A stretch of DNA of 64,000 bases, from contig JBBELK010000109.1 of NCBI GenBank assembly GCA_037783545.1, positions 2,480,001-2,544,000 on the forward strand. The letters are read 5' to 3'. Of the stretch, positions 17,540 through 26,959 are shown piece by piece. Every line of letters starts with the position of its first letter. Within the stretch, counting starts at the first letter, position 1. Origin of the DNA: Henricia sp. BOLD:AAB3569. Taxonomy: Eukaryota > Echinodermata > Asteroidea > Spinulosida > Echinasteridae. The position numbers were made by a program, and so were the translations under genes. The notes under the pieces were generated by a model. That model made no database searches. It saw only the letters and a list, made by a program, of their open reading frames with translations, and was not told the origin of the DNA.

Positions 17540-18450
17540 TCCATGGTTTATCTTAATTCTGTGTAAATAATGCATTTGTGTCAAAGGCCGTTTATGGTTT
17601 ACAAACAACTCGATTCTTTACAAAACAGGAAATATACTTGTAGCTGTGCAAATTCATTATTTACAAATAATGAAAATTACCTCGGCGTTCCATACTTTAT
17701 TAATGAAACCGACCAGTGTACATTTCAATGGTTTACAAACAAGAGAATTGTATCGTTCATAGACAATTCCATGGTTTATAAATAATGAATACTGCACATT
17801 GCTGCACGTTTTTCTGGTTTACAAATAATACAAAACTATCCAGTGCGCAATTACATGGTTTATAAACCAAGAAACTTGCACCGGGGTCTGATTTTCTATG
17901 GTTTATAAATAATGAAAATTGGTTAGTGGACGTACAATTCCATGGTTTATAAACAATCTAAACTGCGCCGTTCTAATCAATTTTGTGGATTCTGTGGTTT
18001 GTAAACAATTACAAATAGTCAATAGGCGTGCATTTTGATGGTTTGTAAATAATTGAAAGTGATCGTTGGCTCACAATTTCATGGTTTATAAATAATGAAA
18101 ATGAACTAGTTAGTGTGTCGCAAAATTTCATGGTTTACAAACAGAAAAAATTAAAGCTTTATACACTTGTCTGTCGTTTGTAAAGGTTGACTATCGATAA
18201 AATAAGAAGTATTATGCACTCGGTACATCTCAAAATACGATCATTGACGAAAAATTGAAGGGTTTGTAAATAATGAAAATGAACTAGTTAGTGTGTCGCA
18301 AAATTTCATGGTTTACAAACAGAGAAAATTAAAGCTTTATACACGTTTCTGTCGTTTGTAAAGGTTGACTATCGATAAAAAGAGAAGTATTATGCACTCG
18401 GTACATCTCAAAATACGATCAGTGACGAAAAATTGAAGGGTTTGTAAACC
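17540..18450. repeat. Left-arm sub-repeat array
   Basis: Roughly 15 occurrences of GGTTTRYAAAYMA, usually preceded by CAT and often followed by TGAAAA, at intervals mostly near 45-60 bp. The right arm (20235-21145) carries the inverse set. Near 18095-18440 a larger unit of about 175 bp is tandemly duplicated. Confidence 0.85.
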
Positions 18451-18737
18451 ATGAAAAACACGCTTCATAAACGTTTATTATAATCCATGCAGTAACGTTG
18501 CGAGAGCAATGGGTGCGTTCAATTAGCTATCATCGAGTCATAGGGGTGCTCGTTCATAGTGTGAACAGTCCGGCAGACCATGGCAACAAAGGTATTTATG
18601 TGTACAGCTCATCGAACGCCACGGCACAGCCTTCAGCGCGCGCGCGGGAAATTCCAGGTTAATTACCTGACTAAACCTAGCCGCGTATTGGGCCCAAAAT
18701 CGGTCTTAAAATCTCAATCGGATGTAGTAAAAGGTGA

Positions 18738-18800
18738 TAAAATAATAATAATAATAACACATGCATTTGTAAAGCGCCATCTATCTATGTAAACATATTC
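18738..18800. mobile_element. Short LINE-like 3' end in left arm only
   Basis: AATAATAATAATAAC then ACATGCATTTGTAAAGCGCC interrupts the left arm and has no partner in the right arm. On the minus strand it reads GGCGCTTTACAAATG ending in ATT repeats, like a CR1/L2-type 3' end. It dates the arms' divergence. Confidence 0.5.
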
Positions 18801-18959
18801 TTATTTTTTATTACACGAGTTCTGAGACTCTGGCAAAGAAATTGTTAAAATTCTCATAGAAATGTATTTCTTTTCACGGTGTTACCTAACTTAGTCATCT
18901 ACCGGGCTGATTAAATTTTAAATGGTAATTTTAATTAATTAATTTTTAATTAATTTTAA

Positions 18960-19770
18960 TAAATGAGGAGTCTCCATTTTTTACCCCAAAAGTGCCAAAA
19001 ACTTAAAAGAAAACGTACACCACATAGTTTTAAAAATTAGCATTTGTATTACATACTAGTAATCCATTTAATCCGTTCATGGGGCAGATCAAATTTTGGA
19101 GGAAGCCAAATCGGTACACTAATTAGTGCTTAATTAAAGGGATAATAAGGAGTCTGGTTTCCACTAAAAAAGTGCCGAAAACTTAATACTGCTGACAAAA
19201 TGGTCCCTTTAAAATAAAATGTACACCACATAGTTTGAAAAATTTGCATTTTTATTACATAATCCGTTTGAAACTATGTAGTGTACATTTTCTTTTAAAG
19301 GGACCATTTTGTCAGCATATTCAGTTTTCGGCACTTTTGGGGTGGAAAATGGAGACTTCTCATTAGCCCTTTAATTAAGCACTAATTTGTGGACCGATTT
19401 GGCTTCCTCCAAAATTTGATCTGCCCCATGGACGGAACAAACGGAATATGTAATAACAATGCAAATTTTTCAAACTATGTGGTGTACATTTACTTTTAAA
19501 GGGACATTTTGTCAGCAGTATTAAGTTTTCGACACTTTTATAGTGGAAACCAGACTCCTTATTAGCCATTTAATTAAGCACTAATTTGTGGACCGATTTC
19601 TGCTTCATCCAAAATTTGATGTGCCCCATTGACGGATCAAACAGATTATGTAATAAAAATGCTAATTTTTGAAACTATGTGGTGTACATTTTCTTTTAAA
19701 GGGACCATTTTGTCGGCAGTATTAAGTATTCGGCACTTTTGGGGTGGAAAATGGAGACTCCTCATTAATT
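18960..19770. repeat. Central inverted sub-units of the foldback
   Basis: Phrases such as CTATGTGGTGTACATTTTCT and AAAGGGACCATTTTGTC recur several times, inverted left of about 19260 and direct to the right. The spacer is therefore also palindromic, with an extra unit on the right. Confidence 0.75.
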
Positions 19771-21449
19771 AAAATTAATTAAAAATTAATTAATTAAAAT
19801 TACCATTTAAAATTTAATCAGCCCGGTAGATGACTGAGTTAGGTAACACCGTGAAAAGAAATACATTTCTATGAGAATTTTAACAATTTCATTGCCAGAG
19901 TCTCAGAACTCGTGTAATAAAAAATAAGATTTTATCACCTTTTACTACATCCGTTTAAGATTTTAAGACCGCGGCTGAGACCGCGGCTGGATTTTGGGCC
20001 CAATACGCGGCTAGGTTTAGTCGGGTAATGAACCTGGAATTTCCCGCGCGCGCGCTGAAGGCTGTGCCGTGGCGTTCGATGAGCTGTACACATAAATACC
20101 TTTGTTGCCATGGTCTGCCGGACTGTTCACACTATGAACGAGCACCCCTATGACTCGATGATAGCTAATTGAACGCACCCATTGCTCTCGCAACGTTACT
20201 GGATTATAATAAACGTTTATGAAGCGTGTTTTTCATGGTTTACAAACCCTTCAATTTTTCGTCAATGATCGTATTTTGAGATGTACCGAGTGCATAATAC
20301 TTCTCTTTTTATCGATAGTCAACCTTTACAAACGACAGAAACGTGTATAAAGCTTTAATTTTCTCTGTTTGTAAACCATGAAATTTTGCGACACACTAAC
20401 TAGTTCATTTTCATTATTTACAAACCCTTCAATTTTTCGTCAATGATCGTATTTTGAGATGTACCGAGTGCATAATACTTCTTATTTTATCGATAGTCAA
20501 CCTTTACAAACGACAGACAAGTGTATAAGCTTTAATTTTTTATGTTTGTAAACCATGAAATTTTGCGACACACTAACTAGTTCATTTTCATTATTTATAA
20601 ACCATGAAATTGTGAGCCAACGATCACTTTCAATTATTTACAAACCATCAAAATGCACGCCTATTGACTATTTGTAATTGTTTACAAACCACAGAATCCA
20701 CAAAATTGATTAGAACGGCGCAGTTTAGATTGTTTATAAACCATGGAATTGTACGTCCACTAACCAATTTTCATTATTTATAAACCATAGAAAATCAGAC
20801 CCCGGTGCAAGTTTCTTGGTTTATAAACCATGTAATTGCGCACTGGATAGTTTTGTATTATTTGTAAACCAGAAAAACGTGCAGCAATGTGCAGTATTCA
20901 TTATTTATAAACCATGGAATTGTCTATGAACGATACAATTCTCTTGTTTGTAAACCATTGAAATGTACACTGGTCGGTTTCATTAATAAAGTATGGAACG
21001 CCGAGGTAATTTTCATTATTTGTAAATAATGAATTTGCACAGCTACAAGTATATTTCCTGTTTTGTAAAGAATCGAGTTGTTTGTAAACCATAAACGGCC
21101 TTTGACACAAATGCATTATTTACACAGAATTAAGATAAACCATGGAAAAAACATGCTATAATTCGCCTAAATAATTAGTTGACGAACGGCGCCCCATACA
21201 AAAGTCACATCAAATCCCAGTGGGCTCCCGGACTAATAGGTACACGTGGTCAGTACGTGATCAGAAGCTAGGCGAATCCGATTTACCAGACTCTTCTGGG
21301 TCATAAGGTCAAGGAATCAATCTAGCGAGTTAAGCGACCGTTAACATGCGCGCGCTAAATTTGTCTCTGAGAAACGTCGTTGCACGGTACGTAAGGTTAC
21401 CAGTGCACCCACCACAGCACTCTTTCTATCTTCGAACTACATTTATAGC

Positions 21450-23126
21450 ATGGAGGATGTTTATAGCTACCAGGACCTACCCGACCGATTGCTTCAAACA
21501 AGTACTATACGAAAGGAAAACAATGAAGAATTCTTCAAAATTCGTTTGCGTATCGAAGGTATGTTCATCAAGTATTGTTTAAGAGTTTTTACACTGATAG
21601 CTGAGACCGACATTGGCATGCCCGACTGGGCCAAGGGGGTAAACAAAAGTTGAAAAATTTATATCTCATTTAACGTTCAAATAATTTTCGACAGTAGAAA
21701 TATTTTTGTGAATAAAAAACGAGCCAACAATCTTTGGAGAGAAAGGAGAAAGACATTATAAGTATTTTTTTTCCAGTGTACTTTTTTTATGATTTCCTAG
21801 GCTAGGGCGGAGAGCCGGAAAGGCCTATTTTATGACTTGTGTACGACTGGCAAATCTTGCAGTGAACATATATACAGGACAGTAAAATTAGAATTTGTAT
21901 TATGGGAACCTGTATTATCTGCTGTACTATCTGCTGTAAAACAATTATAGACGATCTTTCTTGCATGTGCACCCTTTACGTTGCACTATATGGCTGCAAT
22001 GCATTTAATCGCTAAGTGCATTGGCTGAACGTCCTTGGTTGAGCCAGCCTTCCTCCATGGTTGAGCGTCCTTGGTGTGTAGCCAAACCGCAGAGTTCCAT
22101 TCACAGGCGTTTTATTGTTCTGGACCTATTAATTACGCACAGCTGCTGTGACAGGTACATACACAATAGACCATTCATATCTACGCATATATGATGTTTA
22201 AATTATTAACTTATTTTTACATTCCAGCAACTGTGGTCTCAACTGGGCTTAACTCGGAAATACAAGTGGCCGCTCCACCAATTAATGAGGTCGTGGAGAT
22301 TGCAAACGCTTTTGGATCGAACGTCACGGAGGTATATACAGTTAATATAGACGTAGTTTTTTGAGATACAACGAATGCATATAACATGGTGGAATAATTT
22401 CCCATATTATTTCACTTATTATTTGGTTTTTGTTAAAATGTCTCGTAAAAAGCTCAAAATGTACTTAATTATGTGACTGGTTAATTTATCCTGGAGCAAA
22501 TTCACTAAAATGTCATTGGAATGTTGTATTGTTGTTTTAGCAGGATGCCAAAAATACTTTAACAGTTGCATAAATTCTGCTTTAACGGCATTACCCTTGT
22601 CGTCCACTGTTGATTTCTTAAAGTTGCACTGTCCGATTTTAGGCCGAATTGAGCGTCCAATTTTGTTTTTATAAAGTTAAATTGCTATTTTTTTTTTTAC
22701 AATAGAAAAAGTTATCAGCTTTCATTTGGTACCATGAACGTAAAAATCCGTCAAGGAGTAATGCCAGTCGATTAAAAACAAGAAGAATAACAGACGGACA
22801 TTGCGTACGCACACATGTACAACATTCCCGACGTCGGAAATTTGTTCGCTTGTGTAAATTAATTTTTTAATCCTTTCATCACCAAAACACGGACAGTGCA
22901 ACTTTAATAATATATGTACATCATTTTATTCACAAATGCATATTGTTTGCTCTAACTGATCATTCAGAATCTACAAGTAAGAACCCCGAACAACTATAGT
23001 GCAACAGACGCAAGAGTTGGCGTGTTAGCTGGAGGGATCAGCAGACAGGGAAGGAGGACGGAGTTCAAGACAAAACGTGTCAATAACCACGCACATGGCA
23101 CTGTACCTGTGCGGTTAAGCCTATAG
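21450..23126 (+). CDS. Unrecognised three-exon gene, 123 aa
   Basis: Three exons join in phase. Exon 1 is 21450-21558 (MEDVYSYQDLPDRLLQ to RLRIE), donor GTATGT. Exon 2 is 22228-22331 (ATVVSTGLNSEIQVAAPPIN to AFGSNVTE), acceptor ACATTCCAG. Exon 3 is 22968-23126 (NLQVRTPNNYSATDARVG to VPVRLSL), acceptor TCATTCAG, ending in TAG. Lengths 109+104+159 give 124 codons including the stop. No signal peptide, membrane segment or known domain; the C-terminus is basic. I do not recognise the family. Intron 2 contains a TTAA-flanked MITE. Phase agreement across both introns is the main evidence; expression is unproven, and unseen exons are possible. Confidence 0.55.
22618..22907. mobile_element. TTAA-flanked MITE, copy 2
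   Basis: TTAAAGTTGCACTGTCCG to CGGACAGTGCAACTTTAA, the same family as 911-1359 but inverted and shorter (290 bp). The two share TTTTTAATCGACTGGCATTA-like and TTACACAAGCGAACGAA-like stretches. It lies in intron 2 of the unrecognised gene. Confidence 0.8.
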
Positions 23127-23784
23127 CAAGAAACGATGATCTTACATCTTTTGCGTGTCAAAATTTAGTTAAAGGAGCGATTCCGAAGGTAAATTGTAAT
23201 ACATGTGTAGTACCACCAGATGAATGCATTATGACACCAGAAGCCCCCTAGATTTTGTTGCCAAATTAGACCTTGCTATGTTGACTCCAATCACCGAATG
23301 GGTGTTCCTGTCGGACATTAACTTGCTAGCCAGCATTCACGATCCTAGGGAAACGTATGTTGCGTGCTTTATATTGTAGCACGATTTTTTTCAACCTGAA
23401 ACTAAATTTACCCCCAAGACATTTCTCCTTTTTTATTTATTTAAACGAAACACATCTTAACACAGCTTGTTTCTCAAATGTACTTCAATGTGGAAAGACC
23501 CAAATGGCACTTATAGTTCACCCTCGGAAATCCCCCAGTCATTAAAATTATGACCTCGACACTGGCATTTAAAGTTGTTGCCGTTACATAGTTTAAATCG
23601 CTAAAATTTATATATAGTTTCGAAAGCATCCGCTTTCAGTAGGTAATATTCCTTGTTCTTTGCATATTAATGTAAGATTGCTTCCTGGTACAATTCCCCT
23701 TAAATTGAAACAAACATTTGACGTTCCAGTTCAACTTGTTTTCCCAGCATATCTAATTAATGTCAGTTACATGTACATGTATAT
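23127..23784. other. No gene recognised; LTR element target
   Basis: AT-rich, without a convincing frame. The last four bases, ATAT (23781-23784), are the target duplication of the LTR element that follows. Confidence 0.35.
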
Positions 23785-24085
23785 TGTAACGGCCGTCCCG
23801 ATCTGCCGCTGGGGGCGCCAGCACCGTTTCACGGTGGGTCTAACTGACGTGTTGGTGGCGCCATTGCGGCTCCCCACGGAGCCGGGTGGCGTGAGCCCCC
23901 TGCCGGAGGATCGGGATACCCGTTCCGCGCGGGGACGCGATTCTCTGCGCCATCTTTGATCTTTGTGTTTGTTGAGGAAAGTTGGACCCAAATAAACGGG
24001 CGGTATCTTCTTGCTGAGAATTGTCTTCACTTGTGTGTTCTTTTCGTGCCGAGTTTCATAACAAGCAGGGAATATTCTTGTTACA
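23785..24085 (+). repeat. 5' LTR
   Basis: TGTAACGGCC to TTCTTGTTACA, with 5-bp terminal inverted ends TGTAA/TTACA. It contains AATAAA (in CCCAAATAAACGGG), a possible polyadenylation signal. Directly after it CTGGCGGCAGCGGTGGGG offers a TGG-starting primer site. Confidence 0.92.
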
Positions 24086-24148
24086 CTGGCGGCAGCGGTG
24101 GGGCGGCACACTGAGAGAAATACAGGTGGAATTCGAGATTTTCAAGCA

Positions 24149-26959
24149 ATGAATTCACGAGACCGGGGAGGTCTGGTATCAGACTCGCCGCGGAGCGGGG
24201 ACATGCCAGAAAGTGACGAGTACCAGTACGGAGGCCAGACTGACAAGGCCCACAGTAGTACGTTCGTAACTGTAGATGAATTACTGTACTCGTTTGTTGG
24301 GGAAAACCCGAGAGAAAACTCCGGGTGGTGGGAGGATACTGGTAAAATGTTAGAGCCTGAGATTGTAGAGGGAAAAAGGCCGGTACGTACGGTACGGCCT
24401 GACCCTGCCAATCCGAGTAGTTTTTGCGGGGGGTTAGATCAAACCAGCGACCCATGGACAGACCTAAGTTCGACCCCGGTGCATTTTGAGCCGGGAAAGT
24501 TCCGGTGGGTTCCGGAGGATCCACCCCGCACCGCACACGACCATGTTGGATGGCTCCCATCAGAGACCCGCATGCCACGTGACTACGGCGCGGAACTTTC
24601 GGACCAACTCCGCGCCGCACACGAGCATGTTGGATGGCTCCCATCGGAGACCCGCATGCCACGAGACTACAGCGCGGAACCTCCGGATCAATTCCGCGCC
24701 GCACACGACCATGTTGGACGGCTCCCCTCGGAGACCCGCATGGCACGAGACTACAGCGCGGAACCTCCGGATCAATTCCGCGCCGCACTCGACCAGGGAG
24801 AACAGCTCCGCTTGGAGCCCCGCACGCTACCAGACTATGGTGCGGAATCCCCGGACCGACTCCGTGCCGCACACGACCATGTTGGATGGCTCCCATCGGA
24901 GACCCGCATGCCACGTGACTACGGCGCGGAACCTTCGGACCGACTCCGCACCGCACACGACCCTAACGGACGGCTCCCACCGGAGCCCCGCACGCTACCA
25001 GACTACGGAGCGGAACCTCCGGATCGACTCCGCGCCGCACACGACCATGTTGGATGGCTCCCATTGGAGACCCGCATGCCACGTGACTACGGCGCGGAAC
25101 CTTCGGACCGACTCCGCACCGCACACGACCCTAACGGACGGCTCCCACCGGAGCCCCGCACGCTACCAGACTACGGAGCGGAACCTCCGGATCGACTCCG
25201 CGCCGCACACGACCATGTTGGATGGCTCCCATCGGAGACCCGCATGCCACGTGACTACGGCGCGGAACTTTCGGACCAACTCCGCGCCGCACACGACCAT
25301 GTTGGATGGCTCCCATCGGAGACCCACATGCCACGAGACTACAGCGCGGAGCAAATGAATTTGCTCCGCACTGTACAACCCTATAGTGCAGAGCACGATA
25401 ATTTGCTCCGCACTGCACAACCCTATGGTGCGGAGCAAGTGAAATTGCTCCGCACTGTACAACCCTATGGTGCGGAGCACGATAATTTGCTCCGCACGGC
25501 ACAACCCTATGGTGCGGAGCGAGTGAAATTGCTCCGCACTGCACAACCCTATGGTGCGGAGCGAGTGAAATTGCTCCGCACTGCACAACCCTATGGTGCG
25601 GAGCACGTGAAATTGCTCCGCACTGCACAACCCTATGGTGCGGAGCACGATAATTTGCTCCGCACTGCACAACCTTATGGTGCGGAGCACGATAATTTGC
25701 TCCGCACTGCCCAACCCTATGGTGCGGAGCAAGTGAAATTGCTCCGCACTGTACAACCCTATGGTGCGGAGCACGATAATTTGCTCCGCACTGCACAACC
25801 TTATGGTGCGGAACACGATAATTTGCTCCGCACTGCACAACCCTATGGTGCGGAGCAAGTGAAATTGCTCCGCACTGTACAACCCTATGGTGCGGAGCAC
25901 GATAATTTGCTCCGCACTGCACAACCCTATGGTGCGGAGCACGATAATTTGCTCCGCACTGCACAACCCTATGGTGCGGAGCATCAGGATTCGCTCCGCA
26001 CTGCACAACTACATGGCGGGAGGCTCCCCTCGGAGAACTGCACTGCACGACTGTATGGCGGAGGGCTCCCCTCGGAGCTCCGCACTGCACAACTACATGG
26101 CGGGAGGCTCCCCTCGGAGAACCGCACTGCACAACTATATGGCGGGAGGCTCCCCTCGGAGAACCGCACTACACAACCCTATGGGGCGCCACCGCGGAGC
26201 GGGAACCCGGATGCAGACACTCCAGCCACCCAGCCAGCCACGGGGTCCGGTCCATTACCGGCACAACCGCCGACCGCGGGGCCCCCCGGAGGAGGTCGAC
26301 GACCGATGATGCTTCCAGATAAGTTTGACGGGGTTTCCTCGTGGTCGGATTACCTGGTCCATTTTGAGAGCGTGGCCAGAGTCAACCAGTGGAGCGAGTC
26401 CGAGAAGGCAATGTTTCTGGGCGCCCATCTGAAGGGCTCGGCACGGGAAGCTCTTGCTGATATGGCACCGGAGGCTCGGACGGAGTACCTCCGTATCCTA
26501 GAGTACTTCGAACAGCGTTTCGGAGTCACGGCCCAAGTTCCACTGCATCGGGCCCAGCTGTCGATGTGCACCAGACGTCGGGACGAATCTATCAGTGGCC
26601 TGGGGCAGTCGATCAGGCGGTTGGTTTCCAAGAGCTACCCGAACCTCCCCACGCAAGCTCGGGAGGACCTGGCTGTGGATGCTTTCCGGAATGCATTAGG
26701 TGACGAGCAGCTGCAACGCCACGTTTTTTCGAGAAAGGCGACGACCCTGACCGAAGCAATCACCCTGGCAACGGAGATGGAGGCTTTCCTGGAGTCCCAG
26801 GTACAGAACAGGAAGGGAAGACAAGGAACCAGGGAAGTGAGGTCGGTAGTGGAGCTAGCGCAACCTACACCATACAGAAACACGGAGAGCACAGGCTACG
26901 CGCGTAGACCGCTTTGGGTGCCACGAATTCGGGCACTTCCGGCGCGATTGTCCACGTAG
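24149..26959 (+). CDS. gag: Gag with tandem coding repeats
   Basis: The first ATG of the frame is at 24149 (MNSRDRGGLVSD). About 130 unique residues are followed by ten 28-residue units (HDHVGWLPSETRMPRDYGAE type), sixteen 14-residue units (GAEHDNLLRTAQPY type) and several GGRLPSENRTAQLY units. A capsid-like Gag domain follows (LPDKFDGVSSWSDYLVHFES through FLESQVQ). All repeats keep a 14-residue, 42-bp rhythm. The frame ends at 26959 after drifting out of the zinc-knuckle frame, so Gag and the next product are joined by a frameshift between about 26862 and 26911, either programmed or a lesion. Confidence 0.88.
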   Translation: MNSRDRGGLVSDSPRSGDMPESDEYQYGGQTDKAHSSTFVTVDELLYSFVGENPRENSGWWEDTGKMLEPEIVEGKRPVRTVRPDPANPSSFCGGLDQTSDPWTDLSSTPVHFEPGKFRWVPEDPPRTAHDHVGWLPSETRMPRDYGAELSDQLRAAHEHVGWLPSETRMPRDYSAEPPDQFRAAHDHVGRLPSETRMARDYSAEPPDQFRAALDQGEQLRLEPRTLPDYGAESPDRLRAAHDHVGWLPSETRMPRDYGAEPSDRLRTAHDPNGRLPPEPRTLPDYGAEPPDRLRAAHDHVGWLPLETRMPRDYGAEPSDRLRTAHDPNGRLPPEPRTLPDYGAEPPDRLRAAHDHVGWLPSETRMPRDYGAELSDQLRAAHDHVGWLPSETHMPRDYSAEQMNLLRTVQPYSAEHDNLLRTAQPYGAEQVKLLRTVQPYGAEHDNLLRTAQPYGAERVKLLRTAQPYGAERVKLLRTAQPYGAEHVKLLRTAQPYGAEHDNLLRTAQPYGAEHDNLLRTAQPYGAEQVKLLRTVQPYGAEHDNLLRTAQPYGAEHDNLLRTAQPYGAEQVKLLRTVQPYGAEHDNLLRTAQPYGAEHDNLLRTAQPYGAEHQDSLRTAQLHGGRLPSENCTARLYGGGLPSELRTAQLHGGRLPSENRTAQLYGGRLPSENRTTQPYGAPPRSGNPDADTPATQPATGSGPLPAQPPTAGPPGGGRRPMMLPDKFDGVSSWSDYLVHFESVARVNQWSESEKAMFLGAHLKGSAREALADMAPEARTEYLRILEYFEQRFGVTAQVPLHRAQLSMCTRRRDESISGLGQSIRRLVSKSYPNLPTQAREDLAVDAFRNALGDEQLQRHVFSRKATTLTEAITLATEMEAFLESQVQNRKGRQGTREVRSVVELAQPTPYRNTESTGYARRPLWVPRIRALPARLST
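24534..25350 (+). repeat. 84-bp coding repeats, ten units
   Basis: Ten near-identical 84-bp units, two alternating subtypes (HDHVGWLPSET and HDPNGRLPPEP). Many carry a GGCGCGGA...TCCGCGCC inverted pair of about 8 bp. Confidence 0.9.
25351..26190 (+). repeat. 42-bp coding repeats with built-in hairpins
   Basis: About twenty units of 42 bp. Most contain GTGCGGAGCA, a short AT-rich loop and TGCTCCGCAC, a 9-11-bp stem. The stem is preserved while the loop varies (CGATAATT or GTGAAA types). In RNA this is a row of about sixteen stem-loops. Confidence 0.9.

Larger units (their letters stand above)
17490..21196. mobile_element. 3.7-kb foldback palindrome
   Basis: TGGGGCGCCGTTCGTCAACT at 17490 is mirrored by AGTTGACGAACGGCGCCCCA ending at 21196, with TA on both outer sides. 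The arms, about 1.4-1.5 kb each, match almost base for base. Differences are small changes plus about 60 bp found only in the left arm (AAT repeats then GCATTTGTAAAGCGCC). Each arm has about 15 spaced GGTTTATAAATAA or GGTTTACAAACAA motifs. The centre (about 18960-19770) holds several inverted copies of a unit of about 200-250 bp. No transposase. The structure fits a Foldback-type element with sub-repeated termini. Confidence 0.88.

Noticed and set aside
17540-18450. Regularly spaced repeats resembling a CRISPR array
   Set aside because: Spacers are not of constant length, repeats are degenerate, the whole is palindromic and the DNA is eukaryotic.
17570-21116. Two identical 71-codon frames on opposite strands
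   Set aside because: They are mirror images in the two palindrome arms and follow the sub-repeats.
24081-26309. Long overlapping open frames on both strands of the Gag repeats (up to about 330 codons)
   Set aside because: The repeat period is a multiple of three, so any frame free of stops in one unit stays open throughout. Only the frame leading into the capsid domain is gene-like.
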